A stretch of DNA of 64,000 nt, from NCBI RefSeq assembly GCF_022678645.1, contig NZ_JALBWV010000001.1, positions 62,001 to 126,000 on the forward strand. Reading direction: 5' to 3'. The translations under genes were made by a program, and so were the position numbers. The notes beneath the pieces are model-generated. The model was not told the DNA's origin. It made no database searches and worked only from the letters and a program-made list of their open reading frames with translations. This DNA comes from Saccharopolyspora soli. GTDB lineage: Bacteria > Actinomycetota > Actinomycetes > Mycobacteriales > Pseudonocardiaceae. Of this stretch, positions 1-8,568 are shown one piece after another. The stretch's first letter is position 1. Every line of letters starts with the position of its first letter.

Positions 1-414
1 GGGCTCGTCGATCAACCCCCAGCGCGCCAAGTACTGGCCAACGGTCGCCGGACTGAGCAGGATTCGGTACTCGCGGTTCACCAGTTCGGCCACGGCTTGC
101 CGGGTCCACAACGCGTGGGGCAGGTCGTGCTCGTCGGGGGTGCCTGCGGCGATCGTCTTGACGGTCCACGCCTGTTGCGCCGGGGACAGCGCGAGCTGCT
201 CACCCGGTCGCCGACCGCGGACCTTCGGGCGGAAGGACTCCTCGCCCGTTCGCCGGTAGGCCCGCAGCCACGCACCGACCGTCTTGCGGGACACCCCGAG
301 CAGGCGCGCCACCTCCGTTCGGGAGGATCCCGATTCGACTGCGGCCACGGCCCGCCTGCGCAGCTCCTCCAGCGCTTCCGGGGAAAGATTGCGAGCGTCA
401 CGTGCGGTCATCAT
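1..414 (-). CDS. IS630-type transposase-like helix-turn-helix protein, N-terminal part
   Basis: This reading frame is open for 138 codons from an ATG pair at 414/411 and runs off the left edge of the window. The visible part has a helix-turn-helix around residues 35-62 (VSRKTVGAWLRAY), a basic linker (RPKVRGRRPGEQLALS) and a second winged-helix-like segment with LWTRQAVAEL, the DNA-binding half of IS630/Tc1-type transposases. It is clearly paralogous to the gene at 5807-6565: the two align without gaps of note through LSPATxxQYLxRW. The catalytic half lies outside the window, so I cannot tell whether this is an active transposase or a retained DNA-binding protein. An AGGG about eight bases before the first ATG could serve as ribosome binding site. 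Confidence 0.7.
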   Translation of the reverse strand, partial: MMTARDARNLSPEALEELRRRAVAAVESGSSRTEVARLLGVSRKTVGAWLRAYRRTGEESFRPKVRGRRPGEQLALSPAQQAWTVKTIAAGTPDEHDLPHALWTRQAVAELVNREYRILLSPATVGQYLARWGLIDEP

Positions 415-477
415 GCTCAAGCCCTGAAGTCTGCCGGATGTCCGGTCAACACCAGGCATCCGTGAGTGAATGATTGA

Positions 478-726
478 TCACCTTTGGTGTGCAGACCACC
501 GCGGTAGCTGGTGCGCCGGGAACAACGCCCGCTTCGCGTCTGTTCGAACGAACGGACCACCGGTTGGCCCGCCGCTGGAATCCGCGGGCGCGTTCTTCCT
601 CGAACTGAGCACAGTGGACACCACCGGCTCGGATGCCGTGGCGGCCCCTGGCGCGGGCGCGAACGGGGATCGGCGTCGCCTGAGCCTTCCGGAGTTGAAC
701 GTGCGCTGCAAATGCGGTGCGCGCAT
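478..726 (-). pseudogene. Possible decayed start of a ycnI-like gene
   Basis: An 82-codon frame starts with MRAPHLQ, close to the MLAPHLQ start of the ycnI gene at 3257. The bases before the ATG (aagaagggaacgcg) resemble the ycnI ribosome binding site (agaaaggaacagc). The similarity fades after about ten codons and no signal peptide or DUF1775 sequence follows, so it reads as a remnant or a translated leader rather than an intact gene. It lies downstream of promoter copy A and points towards the IS630-like gene at the left edge. Confidence 0.3.
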
Positions 727-795
727 CGCGTTCCCTTCTTCTTTTGTCGAGGGCGAACCATCCGCCGCGATGGCGGAAACACCGCGGCACGGACA

Positions 796-848
796 TTACG
801 GATGCCACCCGTTTCGACCGCGCGACCCGATGGTTAACTGTGCATCAC
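796..848 (-). promoter_or_regulatory. Conserved two-block promoter element, copy A
   Basis: Read on the minus strand, this contains GTGATGCACAGTTA, then GGTCGAAACGG, then CGTAATG. The same blocks occur in the same order at 3091-3145, and the distance from the first to the second block is 27 bases in both. Flanking bases, including a TTCCGCC box and the start-codon region, also align. It is probably a promoter or operator; the regulator is unknown. Confidence 0.55.
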
Positions 849-1567
849 AAGAGATTCACCGCGTGTTTCCGCTTGCGGTGCTGGGCCCATTTTCGCGCGG
901 CGCTCCCGAACTGGCCGAAACGAATAGAGGTGTCGGCGGCCGCGCTCGACCCGACCCGCTCAAGAATGGTGAAGGCGCTGTTCAGCGGCCCGAGGGAGGT
1001 GCGGTGCCCACCGCCGGCCACATGTCACCTATTTGCGTCACCGATCATTATCTCGATATCTGACGGGATCGTCAGAATGCCGTCGCGGCTTCGGCGCGCG
1101 GTTAACCTCCGCGAGCCCGCGAGCTGCGAAAATCGTTGTCCTGGCGCTGTGTTTCTCCGCGGTGAACGAATATTGCCGCGCGGCGCCAATTGCTGGTCGG
1201 CGGTGTTGGCGGATGTGCCGCGCTCGTGCCACCATGTCGCTCCACCGGAAGATCAAAATCCTGCTGAGCGCGACCCGAGAATTCGGTCGCCGCGGCTGTC
1301 GGCTCACTGCCGGGCGCGGGTGTCGCGGGATCCAGCGGGCGTTCCGCCCGCCCGCTGGACCCCAATGGTGACCCCGTCCGCATTACAGGGCCGCCCCCAA
1401 CTGTAGCCGGGGGGCAGCCGAATACCTGTGGGGAACCTATGAAAAGCGCCATGGGAACCTGTGAGAACGAAAGCGCGCACTCCGGTGGAACGCTGACCGC
1501 TGCGGTTCGACCGGGGCGACGGGAACGCCCAAATGTCCGCTGTGGACGGTTGGAGCCGGTCCTCCTC

Positions 1568-2539
1568 CTAGAGGTCCAGCACCAACCGGGCGCTGCACGA
1601 TCGAGACACGCAGATCATCATCGTGTCGTTCGCGGCTCGTTCCTCGTCCGTGAGCAGGGAGTCGCGGTGGTCGGGAACGCCGTAGAGCACCGGCGTTTCG
1701 CAGGTGCCGCAGATGCCACCCCGGCAGGAGGACAACGCCGGAACGCCCGCCTGCTCGACGACTTCGAGGATCGACCTGTCCTCCGGAACCGTCACGGTGA
1801 TCCCCGAGCGCGCGAGTTCGACGTCGAACGGAAGGCTCTTCCGCGTGTCGGCGCTCGTCTTCGGGGAGAACCGCTCAACGTGCAGGCTGCCGAGCGGCCA
1901 CCGCGCACAGCGCTCCTCGACCGCGGTCAGCAGCGGTTCCGGACCGCAGCAGTAGACCGCGGTGGCTTCCTGCGGTCGCCCGAGCAGCCCGTCCAGGTCC
2001 AGCAGTCCGGCCTCGTCCTGCGGCCACACGCTCACCCGGTCGCCGTATTGCTCGGTCAGTTCGGTGCGGAACGCCATCGAGGTGCGCGTCCGACCGCCGT
2101 ACACGAGCCGCCAGTCCGCGCCCCGCGCCTGGACCTGCGCGACCATCGGTGCGATGGGGGTGATCCCGATTCCGCCCGCGATGAACAGGTACCGCTGCGC
2201 ATCGACGAGCCGGAAGTGGTTGCGGGGACCGCGGATCCGCACCATGTCGCCGTCGGCCAGTTGGTCGTGCACGTGCTCGGAACCGCCGCGGCCAGCGGGC
2301 TCGCGCAGCACCGCCACCTGGAGCACCGAACGGTCGGCCGGGTCACCGCACAGCGAGTACTGGCGCACCAAGTCCTCGCGCAGCACGAGATCCAGGTGCG
2401 CACCCGGTTCCCATTCGGGCAACTGCTTCCCCTCCGGGTGGCGCAGGGTCAGCCGCACCACGTCGTCGGCGACAAGTTCTTTCCGGTCGAGCAGGACCTC
2501 TAGCTCCACCTCGGTCCTGGACAGGACACCCGCAGTCAT
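1568..2539 (-). CDS. Phthalate-dioxygenase-reductase-type FMN/[2Fe-2S] oxidoreductase
   Basis: A 323-residue single-chain reductase passes electrons from NAD(P)H through FMN to a C-terminal plant-type [2Fe-2S] ferredoxin, normally to a Rieske oxygenase such as vanillate demethylase. Landmarks are the flavin motif RQYSL near 59-63, the nicotinamide motif GGIGITP near 122-128, YCCGPE near 196-201, and four cluster cysteines (C272, C277, C280 and C310) in the order FMN-NAD-FeS typical of VanB/PDR. The ATG at 2539 is chosen over a TTG just upstream because GAGGAGG lies six bases before it. No oxygenase component lies beside it, so its partner is unknown. The inverted promoter copies A and B lie on either side of it. 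Confidence 0.9.
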   Translation of the reverse strand: MTAGVLSRTEVELEVLLDRKELVADDVVRLTLRHPEGKQLPEWEPGAHLDLVLREDLVRQYSLCGDPADRSVLQVAVLREPAGRGGSEHVHDQLADGDMVRIRGPRNHFRLVDAQRYLFIAGGIGITPIAPMVAQVQARGADWRLVYGGRTRTSMAFRTELTEQYGDRVSVWPQDEAGLLDLDGLLGRPQEATAVYCCGPEPLLTAVEERCARWPLGSLHVERFSPKTSADTRKSLPFDVELARSGITVTVPEDRSILEVVEQAGVPALSSCRGGICGTCETPVLYGVPDHRDSLLTDEERAANDTMMICVSRSCSARLVLDL

Positions 2540-3256
2540 CAACGCCTCCTCAGCGAGAACTCACGCCGGTGCGCAGATCATGATCAGCGCGCCCAGGATC
2601 ATCCTGGTTTCTCGGGATTGAATGCCGTTCACCGGCTTTCCGCTGCTCGCCGTCCGCTCGATCGGTGAGCGTGCCGATATGGCAGCGGTTGCTTTGTTCG
2701 GCAGCGCAATCGTGGCACAACGCGGTGCTTCTGACCAGCGGAGTTCCGCGCCGAGCGGCCTATTTTTGAACACGCTTTAACCTGCCGGAAACATCGGGTA
2801 GCGGCGGTGTTCGCGCAGTTCGCGGACGTTCCGCGGAACAACAGGACACGCGGTCGTGCTGGAACGCATGCAGGTGTCCCAGAAATGGCGGACGGGCAAA
2901 TGTGTAACACCTCTGCGGCGCCTAGGGCGGTTGTCGTAGTGCTCTGATCAGCTGTTTTCTGGCGAAGTGCGGCGTTCGGCGAGTGTTCCTCGGTGTCCGG
3001 TATATGCGTGCCCGCAATTGTGGAAGCGCCCGGAGAATATGCGGAATTCACCACCGAGGAAACGGTGAAGGCAGGTCGAATTAATACCTCGTGATGCGGC
3101 GGTTATATGCCAGCCATCTGGTCGACACGGATACCCGACGTAATGGCGGGACCGCGACTTCCGCCGTCGCGGGCAGCCGCCGAACGAGGTTCCGCCACCT
3201 CCGATCGACCGGAGCGAACCGGTCGTTGTTCGGCGATGAACGCAGAAAGGAACAGC
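2540..3256. other. Intergenic region upstream of reductase and ycnI
   Basis: About 0.7 kb separates the divergent reductase and ycnI genes. It holds promoter copy B (3091-3145) and relatively AT-rich patches. Near 2897 the bases ACAAATGTGTAAC, read on either strand, resemble GTCACCTATTTGCG near 1024 and GTAACCTATTTGCG near 6808. No gene is convincing here: the minus-strand frames have unbiased composition and no ribosome binding site. Confidence 0.45.
3091..3145 (+). promoter_or_regulatory. Conserved two-block promoter element, copy B (ycnI promoter)
   Basis: GTGATGCGGCGGTTATATG (3091-3109), CTGGTCGACACGG (3118-3130) and CGTAATG (3139-3145) lie about 110-165 bases before the ycnI start. The same blocks recur inverted at 796-848 and, without CGTAATG, at 6674-6726. 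Conservation in three intergenic regions of one locus suggests a shared binding site for a locus-specific regulator. Confidence 0.55.
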
Positions 3257-3991
3257 ATGCTCGCACCGCATTTGCAGCACCTGTCCCCCTCCGCTCTGCC
3301 CAGTTCCCGCAAGCTCGCCACCGCCGTCGGAATCGGCGTTCTGGGCGTGCTCTTCCTGTCACCCACCGCCTCGGCGCACGTCTCGGTCACTCCGGATACC
3401 GTGGTGGCAGGTGAGCGGTCCACCGTGTCCTTCCGCGTGCCGAACGAACGCGATGACGCGTCCACGGTGCGAATCGAGGTGAACTTCCCGGCGGATCGGC
3501 CATTGACATCCGCCACGCCGCGCGCCGTCCCCGGCTGGACCATCACCGTCCACAAGCAACAGCTCAGCAACCCGATCAGCACCGAGCACGGAACCCTCAG
3601 CGAGGCGGTGACCTCCATCGTCTGGGAGGGCGGCCAGATCGCCCCGGACACGTTCCAGGAATTTCCGGTGAGCATCGACTCGTTGCCGCACGAGGCGGGC
3701 CCGCTCGTCTTCAGGTCGCTGCAAAGCTATTCCGACGGCGCGATCGTCAGGTGGATCGACACCGAGGCAGCGGGGCAGCCCGAGCCGGAATACCCGGCAC
3801 CGTCCTTGTCGGTGGTACAACCACAGCCGCCCGCCGCCGCCGAGTCCACTTCGGACACCCCAGCCCGACTGCTCGGCGGCGCCGGGCTCCTCGCCGGACT
3901 GACCGGGCTCGGCTGGGCGGCTCTTGGCAGGCGCAAGCCTGCGCAAGCGCGAGCGGCCACGGCCGAGCAGAAGGAGATGGCGCGGGTGTAG
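3257..3991 (+). CDS. ycnI: YcnI-type copper-binding protein (DUF1775), membrane-anchored
   Basis: A 244-residue secreted protein has a signal peptide (about 1-40, ending TASA), a DUF1775 domain (41-170), a Pro-rich linker and a C-terminal membrane helix (about 208-228) with a basic tail. In characterised YcnI proteins the first residue of the mature chain is a histidine that binds Cu(II) as a mono-histidine brace. Here the mature chain would start HVSVTP, with a conserved Glu in RIEVNFP, so the copper site looks intact. The ATG at 3257 is preferred to an in-frame ATG at 3236 because AAAGGAA sits six bases before it. The CopC-CopD fusion gene follows eight bases downstream. Confidence 0.9.
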   Translation: MLAPHLQHLSPSALPSSRKLATAVGIGVLGVLFLSPTASAHVSVTPDTVVAGERSTVSFRVPNERDDASTVRIEVNFPADRPLTSATPRAVPGWTITVHKQQLSNPISTEHGTLSEAVTSIVWEGGQIAPDTFQEFPVSIDSLPHEAGPLVFRSLQSYSDGAIVRWIDTEAAGQPEPEYPAPSLSVVQPQPPAAAESTSDTPARLLGGAGLLAGLTGLGWAALGRRKPAQARAATAEQKEMARV

Positions 3992-3999
3992 GGACTGCC

Positions 4000-5784
4000 G
4001 TGGTGCTGCGAAGACTGCTCGGCGTTCTCGGCGTGCTCCTGATCCTCTTGGTCACCAATCCCGGCACCGCCTCGGCACACGCCGTGCTGTTGGGCACCAC
4101 GCCGGGGAACTTCGAGGTGCTCACCACCGCGCCGCGCGAGGTCACACTCCAGTTCAACGAACCCGTCGACATCGGCCTGGCCGAGATCCGGCTCATCGGC
4201 CCAGGCGGCGCAGAGGTCGCGGGCATCGGCCGACCAACGCATCCGCCGGAACGCCTCGACGTCGTGGCCGCGACCTTGCCGACCGAGCTGGCTGCGGGCA
4301 CGTACACGGTCGCTTTCCGGGTGGTGTCCACCGACGCTCATCCGGTGCCGGGCGCGTTCGCCTTCAGCGTCGGCCAGGTCACGGGCGGCGTCGCGTCCAG
4401 CGCGGGACCGGAGACCGGCGGTGCCGGCGGCGCGGTATCGGCGCTGTACGGCGTCGCCCGCTGGCTCGCGTACGTCGGGCTCGCACTGCTGGTGGGTACG
4501 GCCTTCTTCGTCGCGGCGTGCTGGCCGGGCGGCGAGGTGGTGGCCGGGGTGCGCCGATTGCTGTGGAATGCCTGGGGAATCCTGTTCGCGGGCACCCTGG
4601 GCGCGTTCGTCGCGTACGGGCCGTACGCCGCAGGCGGATCCATCGGCGACCTCGCCGATCCGGCCTTGCTCGGTTCGACCCTGGGCAGTCGGATGGGCGT
4701 GGTGCTCGCCGTGCGACTGGGTCTGCTGGGATTGGTCGCCGCCGCACTCGTGCACGCGCTGCGCCGCGCGCCGTTCGCCCAGCACGAGGCCCGAGACCAG
4801 CGCTTGCGGACCGGATTGGTGCTCGTCGGTGCTGTTGTGCTGGTCGTGACCTGGAGCCTGGCCAGCCACAACGCGAGCGGTGCCCAGGTCGTGCTGGCAT
4901 TGCCGGTCGACGCGGCGCACCTGCTCGCGATGGCGGTTTGGCTCGGCGGGCTGCCGGTGCTGCTCGGCGTCTTGCTGCGTTCGCGCGACGTGGTGGGAAT
5001 GCGGATCGCGATCCCCCGGTTCTCCCGAACCGCGCTGGTCTGCGTCGGCGTCCTGGTGGTGACAGGCACCTACCAGGCATGGCGCGAAGTCGGCACGCCG
5101 TCCGCCCTGTTCGGCACGACTTACGGCGCGGTGCTCGCGGTGAAGCTCGGCGTGGTCGTCCTGCTCGTGGGTTCGGGAGCGTTGGCCCGCAACTGGGTAC
5201 GTCGGCACTACGGGTTCGATGCCGTCGCGGTCGCCGACAAACCGCGGACCCGCAAGGAGAAGCGGCGAGCCCGCAGCAGGCCCGGAGCTCGCGAAGTCAG
5301 CAGGTTCCGCCGGTTGATCGCGGTGGAGCTCGCACTCGCCGCGGCGGTGCTCGGAGTGACCGTGTCCCTGGTCAGCGCGGAACCCGCCACCGCCGAACTC
5401 GCCAGGATGCGTGCGGCGGCGGAGACCCCGACACGCGTCGGGCCGGTCAGCGGCATGCTGCCGTTCGACGCCGGTGGCGGCGAACAGGGCGTGGGCAAGC
5501 TGGCGGTGCTGGTGACACCCGGTGTGGTGGGCAGGAACGAGGTGCACCTCGCGGTGTTCGACGCGAACGGGCGACCGAAGCAAGTTCCCGAACTGCGTGC
5601 CGAACTCCGGCTGCCGACGCGTTCCGTCGGACCGCTGCCCGTCGACCTCCAGGTCATCGGCGGCACCCACGCCATCTCGCCGAACGTGCCGATCACGATG
5701 CCGGGGGAGTGGGAAATCGCCGTCACCGTGCGGACCTCCGAAATCGACCAGACCGTCGTGCGAATTCCGATCGGTGCGCGTTGA
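4000..5784 (+). CDS. CopC-CopD fusion protein (YcnJ-like), copper-ligand-containing copy
   Basis: A 594-residue fusion has a signal peptide (1-25), a CopC beta-sandwich (27-125), a multi-helix CopD membrane domain (about 150-440) and a C-terminal extracytoplasmic YtkA-like domain (about 480-594). It probably takes copper from the cell surface across the membrane. The CopC Cu(II) ligands are visible: a His at the mature N-terminus (SAHAVLL, H27) and the DxH pair in STDAHPVPG (D112 and H114). The CopD part has SHNASG and DAAHLL histidines. The start is one of two tandem GTG codons at 4000/4003 with a weak ribosome binding site. Starting at 4000 gives exactly the length of its paralogue at 11830. 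Confidence 0.9.
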   Translation: MVLRRLLGVLGVLLILLVTNPGTASAHAVLLGTTPGNFEVLTTAPREVTLQFNEPVDIGLAEIRLIGPGGAEVAGIGRPTHPPERLDVVAATLPTELAAGTYTVAFRVVSTDAHPVPGAFAFSVGQVTGGVASSAGPETGGAGGAVSALYGVARWLAYVGLALLVGTAFFVAACWPGGEVVAGVRRLLWNAWGILFAGTLGAFVAYGPYAAGGSIGDLADPALLGSTLGSRMGVVLAVRLGLLGLVAAALVHALRRAPFAQHEARDQRLRTGLVLVGAVVLVVTWSLASHNASGAQVVLALPVDAAHLLAMAVWLGGLPVLLGVLLRSRDVVGMRIAIPRFSRTALVCVGVLVVTGTYQAWREVGTPSALFGTTYGAVLAVKLGVVVLLVGSGALARNWVRRHYGFDAVAVADKPRTRKEKRRARSRPGAREVSRFRRLIAVELALAAAVLGVTVSLVSAEPATAELARMRAAAETPTRVGPVSGMLPFDAGGGEQGVGKLAVLVTPGVVGRNEVHLAVFDANGRPKQVPELRAELRLPTRSVGPLPVDLQVIGGTHAISPNVPITMPGEWEIAVTVRTSEIDQTVVRIPIGAR

Positions 5785-5806
5785 CCCCAGGGAGACTGGA
5801 TGTGGG

Positions 5807-6565
5807 ATGGACCAGCACCCGAGCGTGATCAAGGTTGGTGCGCGCAGCCTGCCGGTGGAGGCGCTGGAGCGGCTTCGCCGCCAGGTCGTCGCCGCCGTCG
5901 AGTCCGGCGTTTCGCAATCGCACGTCGCGCGCACGTTCGGCGTTTCGCGGAAGACCGTCGGGACCTGGGTCCGCGCCTACCAGGAGAAGGGCGAACAGGC
6001 GTTTCGCCCGCGGCGTCGTGGCCGCCGCCGCGGGGAACAGTTGGCGCTGTCCACGGCACAGCAGGAGTGGCTGGTCACGACCGCTGTGCGCGGTTCACCG
6101 GACGAGTTGGGCCTGCCGCACCTGTTGTGGACCCGGCGGGCGGTCGCCGATCTGATCCGCGCGCGGTTCGCGATCACGCTCAGCCCGGCGACGATCGACC
6201 AGTACCTGTCCCGATGGGAACTGCTCGGCAGATCCGACCAACTCGCACCGGGGCACGACGGGTCGCGACGGGGCCTGGGCGGCCGCGAAGTGCTGTGGAC
6301 GGCGTGGACGTGCCCGCGTCCGTTGGTGGGTCCCGATCGATTGCACGCACTGGTGGCGGTCACGAATCGCGGTGTGCTGTTCTTCCGGCTGGGTGAAAGC
6401 CCTTTCGACGGCGAGCGGCTGGCCGATTTCCGCAAACGGCTGCGCGTGCAACTCGCGAGCGACATAACCGTGGTAGTGCGGATGTGGCCGGCTGAACAAT
6501 CACAACTGCTCGGGCACTGGCGGGCTGTCGAGCCCGACGTAGTCCTGGACTTGGCGACGCACTGA
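5807..6565 (+). CDS. IS630-type helix-turn-helix protein without DDE catalytic residues
   Basis: A 252-residue protein starts at ATG 5807, 22 bases after copCD. Residues 20-140 match the two DNA-binding domains of IS630 transposases (VSRKTVGTWVRAY, then LWTRRAVADL and LSPATIDQYLSRW). The rest keeps the outline of the DDE fold but not its acidic residues. The strand that normally carries the second catalytic Asp reads TVVVRMW, and the chain ends at LDLATH before the usual NPxE region. It therefore looks like a transposase-derived DNA-binding protein, perhaps a regulator of this locus. No terminal inverted repeats or target duplication were found around it. It is paralogous to the gene at 1-414. 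Confidence 0.7.
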   Translation: MDQHPSVIKVGARSLPVEALERLRRQVVAAVESGVSQSHVARTFGVSRKTVGTWVRAYQEKGEQAFRPRRRGRRRGEQLALSTAQQEWLVTTAVRGSPDELGLPHLLWTRRAVADLIRARFAITLSPATIDQYLSRWELLGRSDQLAPGHDGSRRGLGGREVLWTAWTCPRPLVGPDRLHALVAVTNRGVLFFRLGESPFDGERLADFRKRLRVQLASDITVVVRMWPAEQSQLLGHWRAVEPDVVLDLATH

Positions 6566-7091
6566 GCTCGCGGTCAGGCGCACTTTCCGCGCCTTCTGCG
6601 GTTCATCGTGTTCGGTGGCAAATGAACCGACACGACCCGCCGTATTCGATCGCCGCGGACTCGCCTCATTCGTGTCACGCGGCTGTTAAATGTGTTGGCA
6701 GATCTTCCTGGAACTGGTCGTCACGGTGCGTCGAGTCGGGATTTCCGGAGGGGCAAACATGTTCCACCAGGTTGCGCGGTCGGCCGATGTCGCGGCATGG
6801 CGCGGCCGTAACCTATTTGCGCGACAGTCGTCGGATCGGTCGATCGAAGCCAATCCGGTCCGCTCGTACCGGAAATCGCCGGAGACCAGTTCAGAAGATG
6901 CTTTCCCCGATCGGAAACACGGACGAAACCCGGTTGCGGCAACGATTTCCGAGCCACTGGGAAGAAGCCGTCGAGAGTGCCACCATGCCAGCAAGCCGTG
7001 TTTCTCCTCGCCCGAGAGTTCCACATCGGGCCACCGCACACCTGAGAGAAAGCCGAGAATTCGTCCCAGCTCGCACCAGGAGGCGAACCGC
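6566..7091. other. Intergenic region with third promoter element
   Basis: This stretch of 526 bases contains promoter copy C (6674-6726) and a GTAACCTATTTGCG motif near 6808 that resembles bases near 1024 and 2897. A GGAGGGG followed by an in-frame ATG at 6759 would extend the next gene by 111 codons. That extension has the erratic composition of non-coding DNA, and a better ribosome binding site and signal peptide lie at 7092, so I treat it as leader sequence. Confidence 0.45.
6674..6726 (+). promoter_or_regulatory. Conserved two-block promoter element, copy C
   Basis: GTCACGCGGCTGTTAAATG (6674-6692) and CTGGTCGTCACGG (6714-6726) match the two blocks of the ycnI promoter element at 3091-3130, with 13 extra bases between them. 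It lies about 370-420 bases before the start of the secreted protein at 7092, so its target may be that gene and the cupredoxin-propeller gene behind it. Confidence 0.45.
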
Positions 7092-7916
7092 ATGCGAACC
7101 CGGCGTTACCTCGCAGTCGGAGCGGCGACCCTCGCCTGCTTCAGCGCTGAGCCCGCCAGCGCCGCAGCTGCCACCGACCCGGTGACCGCCGCGAGTTGTA
7201 CGGCGGTCTTGGACGGCGTGGCCGGCCAGGGGGTCCTGCTGGACCCCCGTGCGGTGGCCGATCCGATCGCCGGGGCCCTCGGCCTGCTGGATCCGCTCGA
7301 CGGTCTGCGGGAACCGTTCCGCCAGGCGTGGAACGCCGCACCGCCGATCCCCGTTGGCGCCGTTCCCGTCGGCGAGGCGGTGTTGTCCGGGACCCAGATC
7401 GCCGACGCGGCCATCGCGCGGCTGCGGGAAATCCCAGTCGTGGCACCGGTTCTCGATCCGCTGATCCCCGCCGCGCATTCGGCGCTGAGCACGGTGTGCG
7501 GCATGGTCGTCCGCGGCGACCAGCCGGGAGCTCCCAGTGGTGGCGAGCCCCCGGCGTCACCACCACCGGGTCCGCCGTCCGCGCCGCCACCGTCCAACGA
7601 GGCGCACTGGAACGCGCCGGGGTCGTCGTCGGATTCGTCGAGTCGCGATGTCGTGCGCTTCGGCGTTCCACTCACCGGCACATGGCCTTTCGGGCTCGAC
7701 AACCGCGTCGTCGGTGTTCTCCAGCCGGGCGCGCCCGGCGCGGGTGGTGGGGAAACCGAGGTGCTGAACTCCCAGGCCGATCTGTCGGCGGGACGTGCGG
7801 ACCCGTTGCCCCCGGAAGCGCACCGCCCGCCTTTGGCGGCGCTGCTGGCGGCACTGTTGATCGCCCTGGTCAGCGCGCAACTGGTCCGCACGTGGGTGTC
7901 GCGGTCCAAGCCTTAG
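7092..7916 (+). CDS. Secreted, membrane-anchored protein of unknown function
   Basis: A 274-residue protein has a signal peptide (about 1-24, MRTRRYLAVGA to ASAAA), an Ala/Pro-rich helical region with two cysteines (ASCTAVL and TVCGMVV) that could form a disulphide, a Pro-rich linker (about 145-170), a second small domain and a C-terminal membrane helix (about 248-266) ending in RSKP. I do not recognise the family. The start at 7092 is set by AGGAGG at 7078-7083. Its position just before the cupredoxin-propeller gene, and the shared envelope location, suggest a role in the same extracytoplasmic system. Confidence 0.8.
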   Translation: MRTRRYLAVGAATLACFSAEPASAAAATDPVTAASCTAVLDGVAGQGVLLDPRAVADPIAGALGLLDPLDGLREPFRQAWNAAPPIPVGAVPVGEAVLSGTQIADAAIARLREIPVVAPVLDPLIPAAHSALSTVCGMVVRGDQPGAPSGGEPPASPPPGPPSAPPPSNEAHWNAPGSSSDSSSRDVVRFGVPLTGTWPFGLDNRVVGVLQPGAPGAGGGETEVLNSQADLSAGRADPLPPEAHRPPLAALLAALLIALVSAQLVRTWVSRSKP

Positions 7917-8568
7917 CGGCGAAAAGGGGCGCTTCGCGGGACGCCCGTTCAGGGGCGAGGATTTAATCGCGCAGGGCCGTCGGACGTGCGCCGTCGAGAA
8001 CTCGGCGAAAATCATCCAAGCCGGGTGCCAACGCCTGGATCGCAAACACCTGCCGCCGCTGGGAAATACCCGCGTCGCAAATCAGATGGGGCTGCTTCCC
8101 GCGCTCTTCCCGTCTCTTGGCCAGCCATTCCGCGGCGCCGGTCGACACCGCGAACGTTCTGCGCCGTTTCTTCGCGACGCGGCTGGGAAGTATTTAGCTG
8201 AAACGCGTGTGGACCGGTTATCTGCACAGTTCCTCACTGGTCGGGTGAATTGCGCTGTGAGCGGCGTTTTACGGTCGGTTTACTCGGGTATCTGGTTCCT
8301 TGACGGTGATCATGTTCTAATTTTTGCGTTCGACTTGTTCGGACGGTGCCGTTGGTAGCCGACCGCTGGTGTGGGAACTCCGCGTTTTGCCGGGGATGGC
8401 GGTGGAGTTCGGCATTAATCCGTTTCGGGGCAGCGTTGTTGTGCGGCGCACTTCGAGGCGGGTCGGAACCACGGCTGGTTCGGGGGAGGTCCCGCCGGTG
8501 CGCGACGCCTTCGGACGTGCAACATCCGCTGGCGATCTGGAGATCGCACGGATACAGAAGGGAATCAC
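7917..8568. other. Intergenic region upstream of cupredoxin-propeller gene
   Basis: This stretch of 652 bases has no convincing gene. It becomes AT-richer towards its right end (8200-8350), as expected for a promoter. GTGAGCGGCGTTTTACGG near 8257 and CTGG...TGACGG near 8292-8306 loosely resemble the two promoter blocks seen upstream of ycnI, but too weakly to call. Confidence 0.4.

Larger units (their letters stand above)
415..1567. other. Long intergenic stretch with inverted promoter copy
   Basis: About 1.15 kb lies between the IS630-like gene and the reductase stop codon, and no convincing gene is visible. Short open frames on both strands have erratic, arginine-rich translations. Its main recognisable content is a diverged, inverted copy of the region upstream of ycnI at about 680-960, described separately. 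I see nothing else I can name. Confidence 0.5.

Noticed and set aside
470-1063. 197-codon plus-strand frame in the first intergenic region
   Set aside because: It crosses the inverted promoter copy, its translation has no domain, and its composition is not codon-biased.
3727-5934. 735-codon open frame on the minus strand
   Set aside because: It lies opposite copCD, is rich in His/Arg/Gln with no domain, and has no ribosome binding site. It is a shadow of the high-GC coding strand, like the long frames opposite phoD (16754-18349), the TPR gene (24647-26536), the MetE-like gene (32316-33548) and coxL (58179-60227).
5807-6565. Intact IS630 insertion sequence
   Set aside because: No terminal inverted repeats or target duplication were seen, and the catalytic acidic residues are missing.
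6759-7091. Upstream in-frame ATG with GGAGGGG for the secreted protein at 7092
   Set aside because: The extension has erratic composition and would bury the signal peptide. The start at 7092 has its own AGGAGG.
7963-8148. 61-codon minus-strand frame starting at GTG
   Set aside because: The translation looks protein-like in part, but the third-position G/C bias is weaker than in neighbours and no ribosome binding site precedes it.
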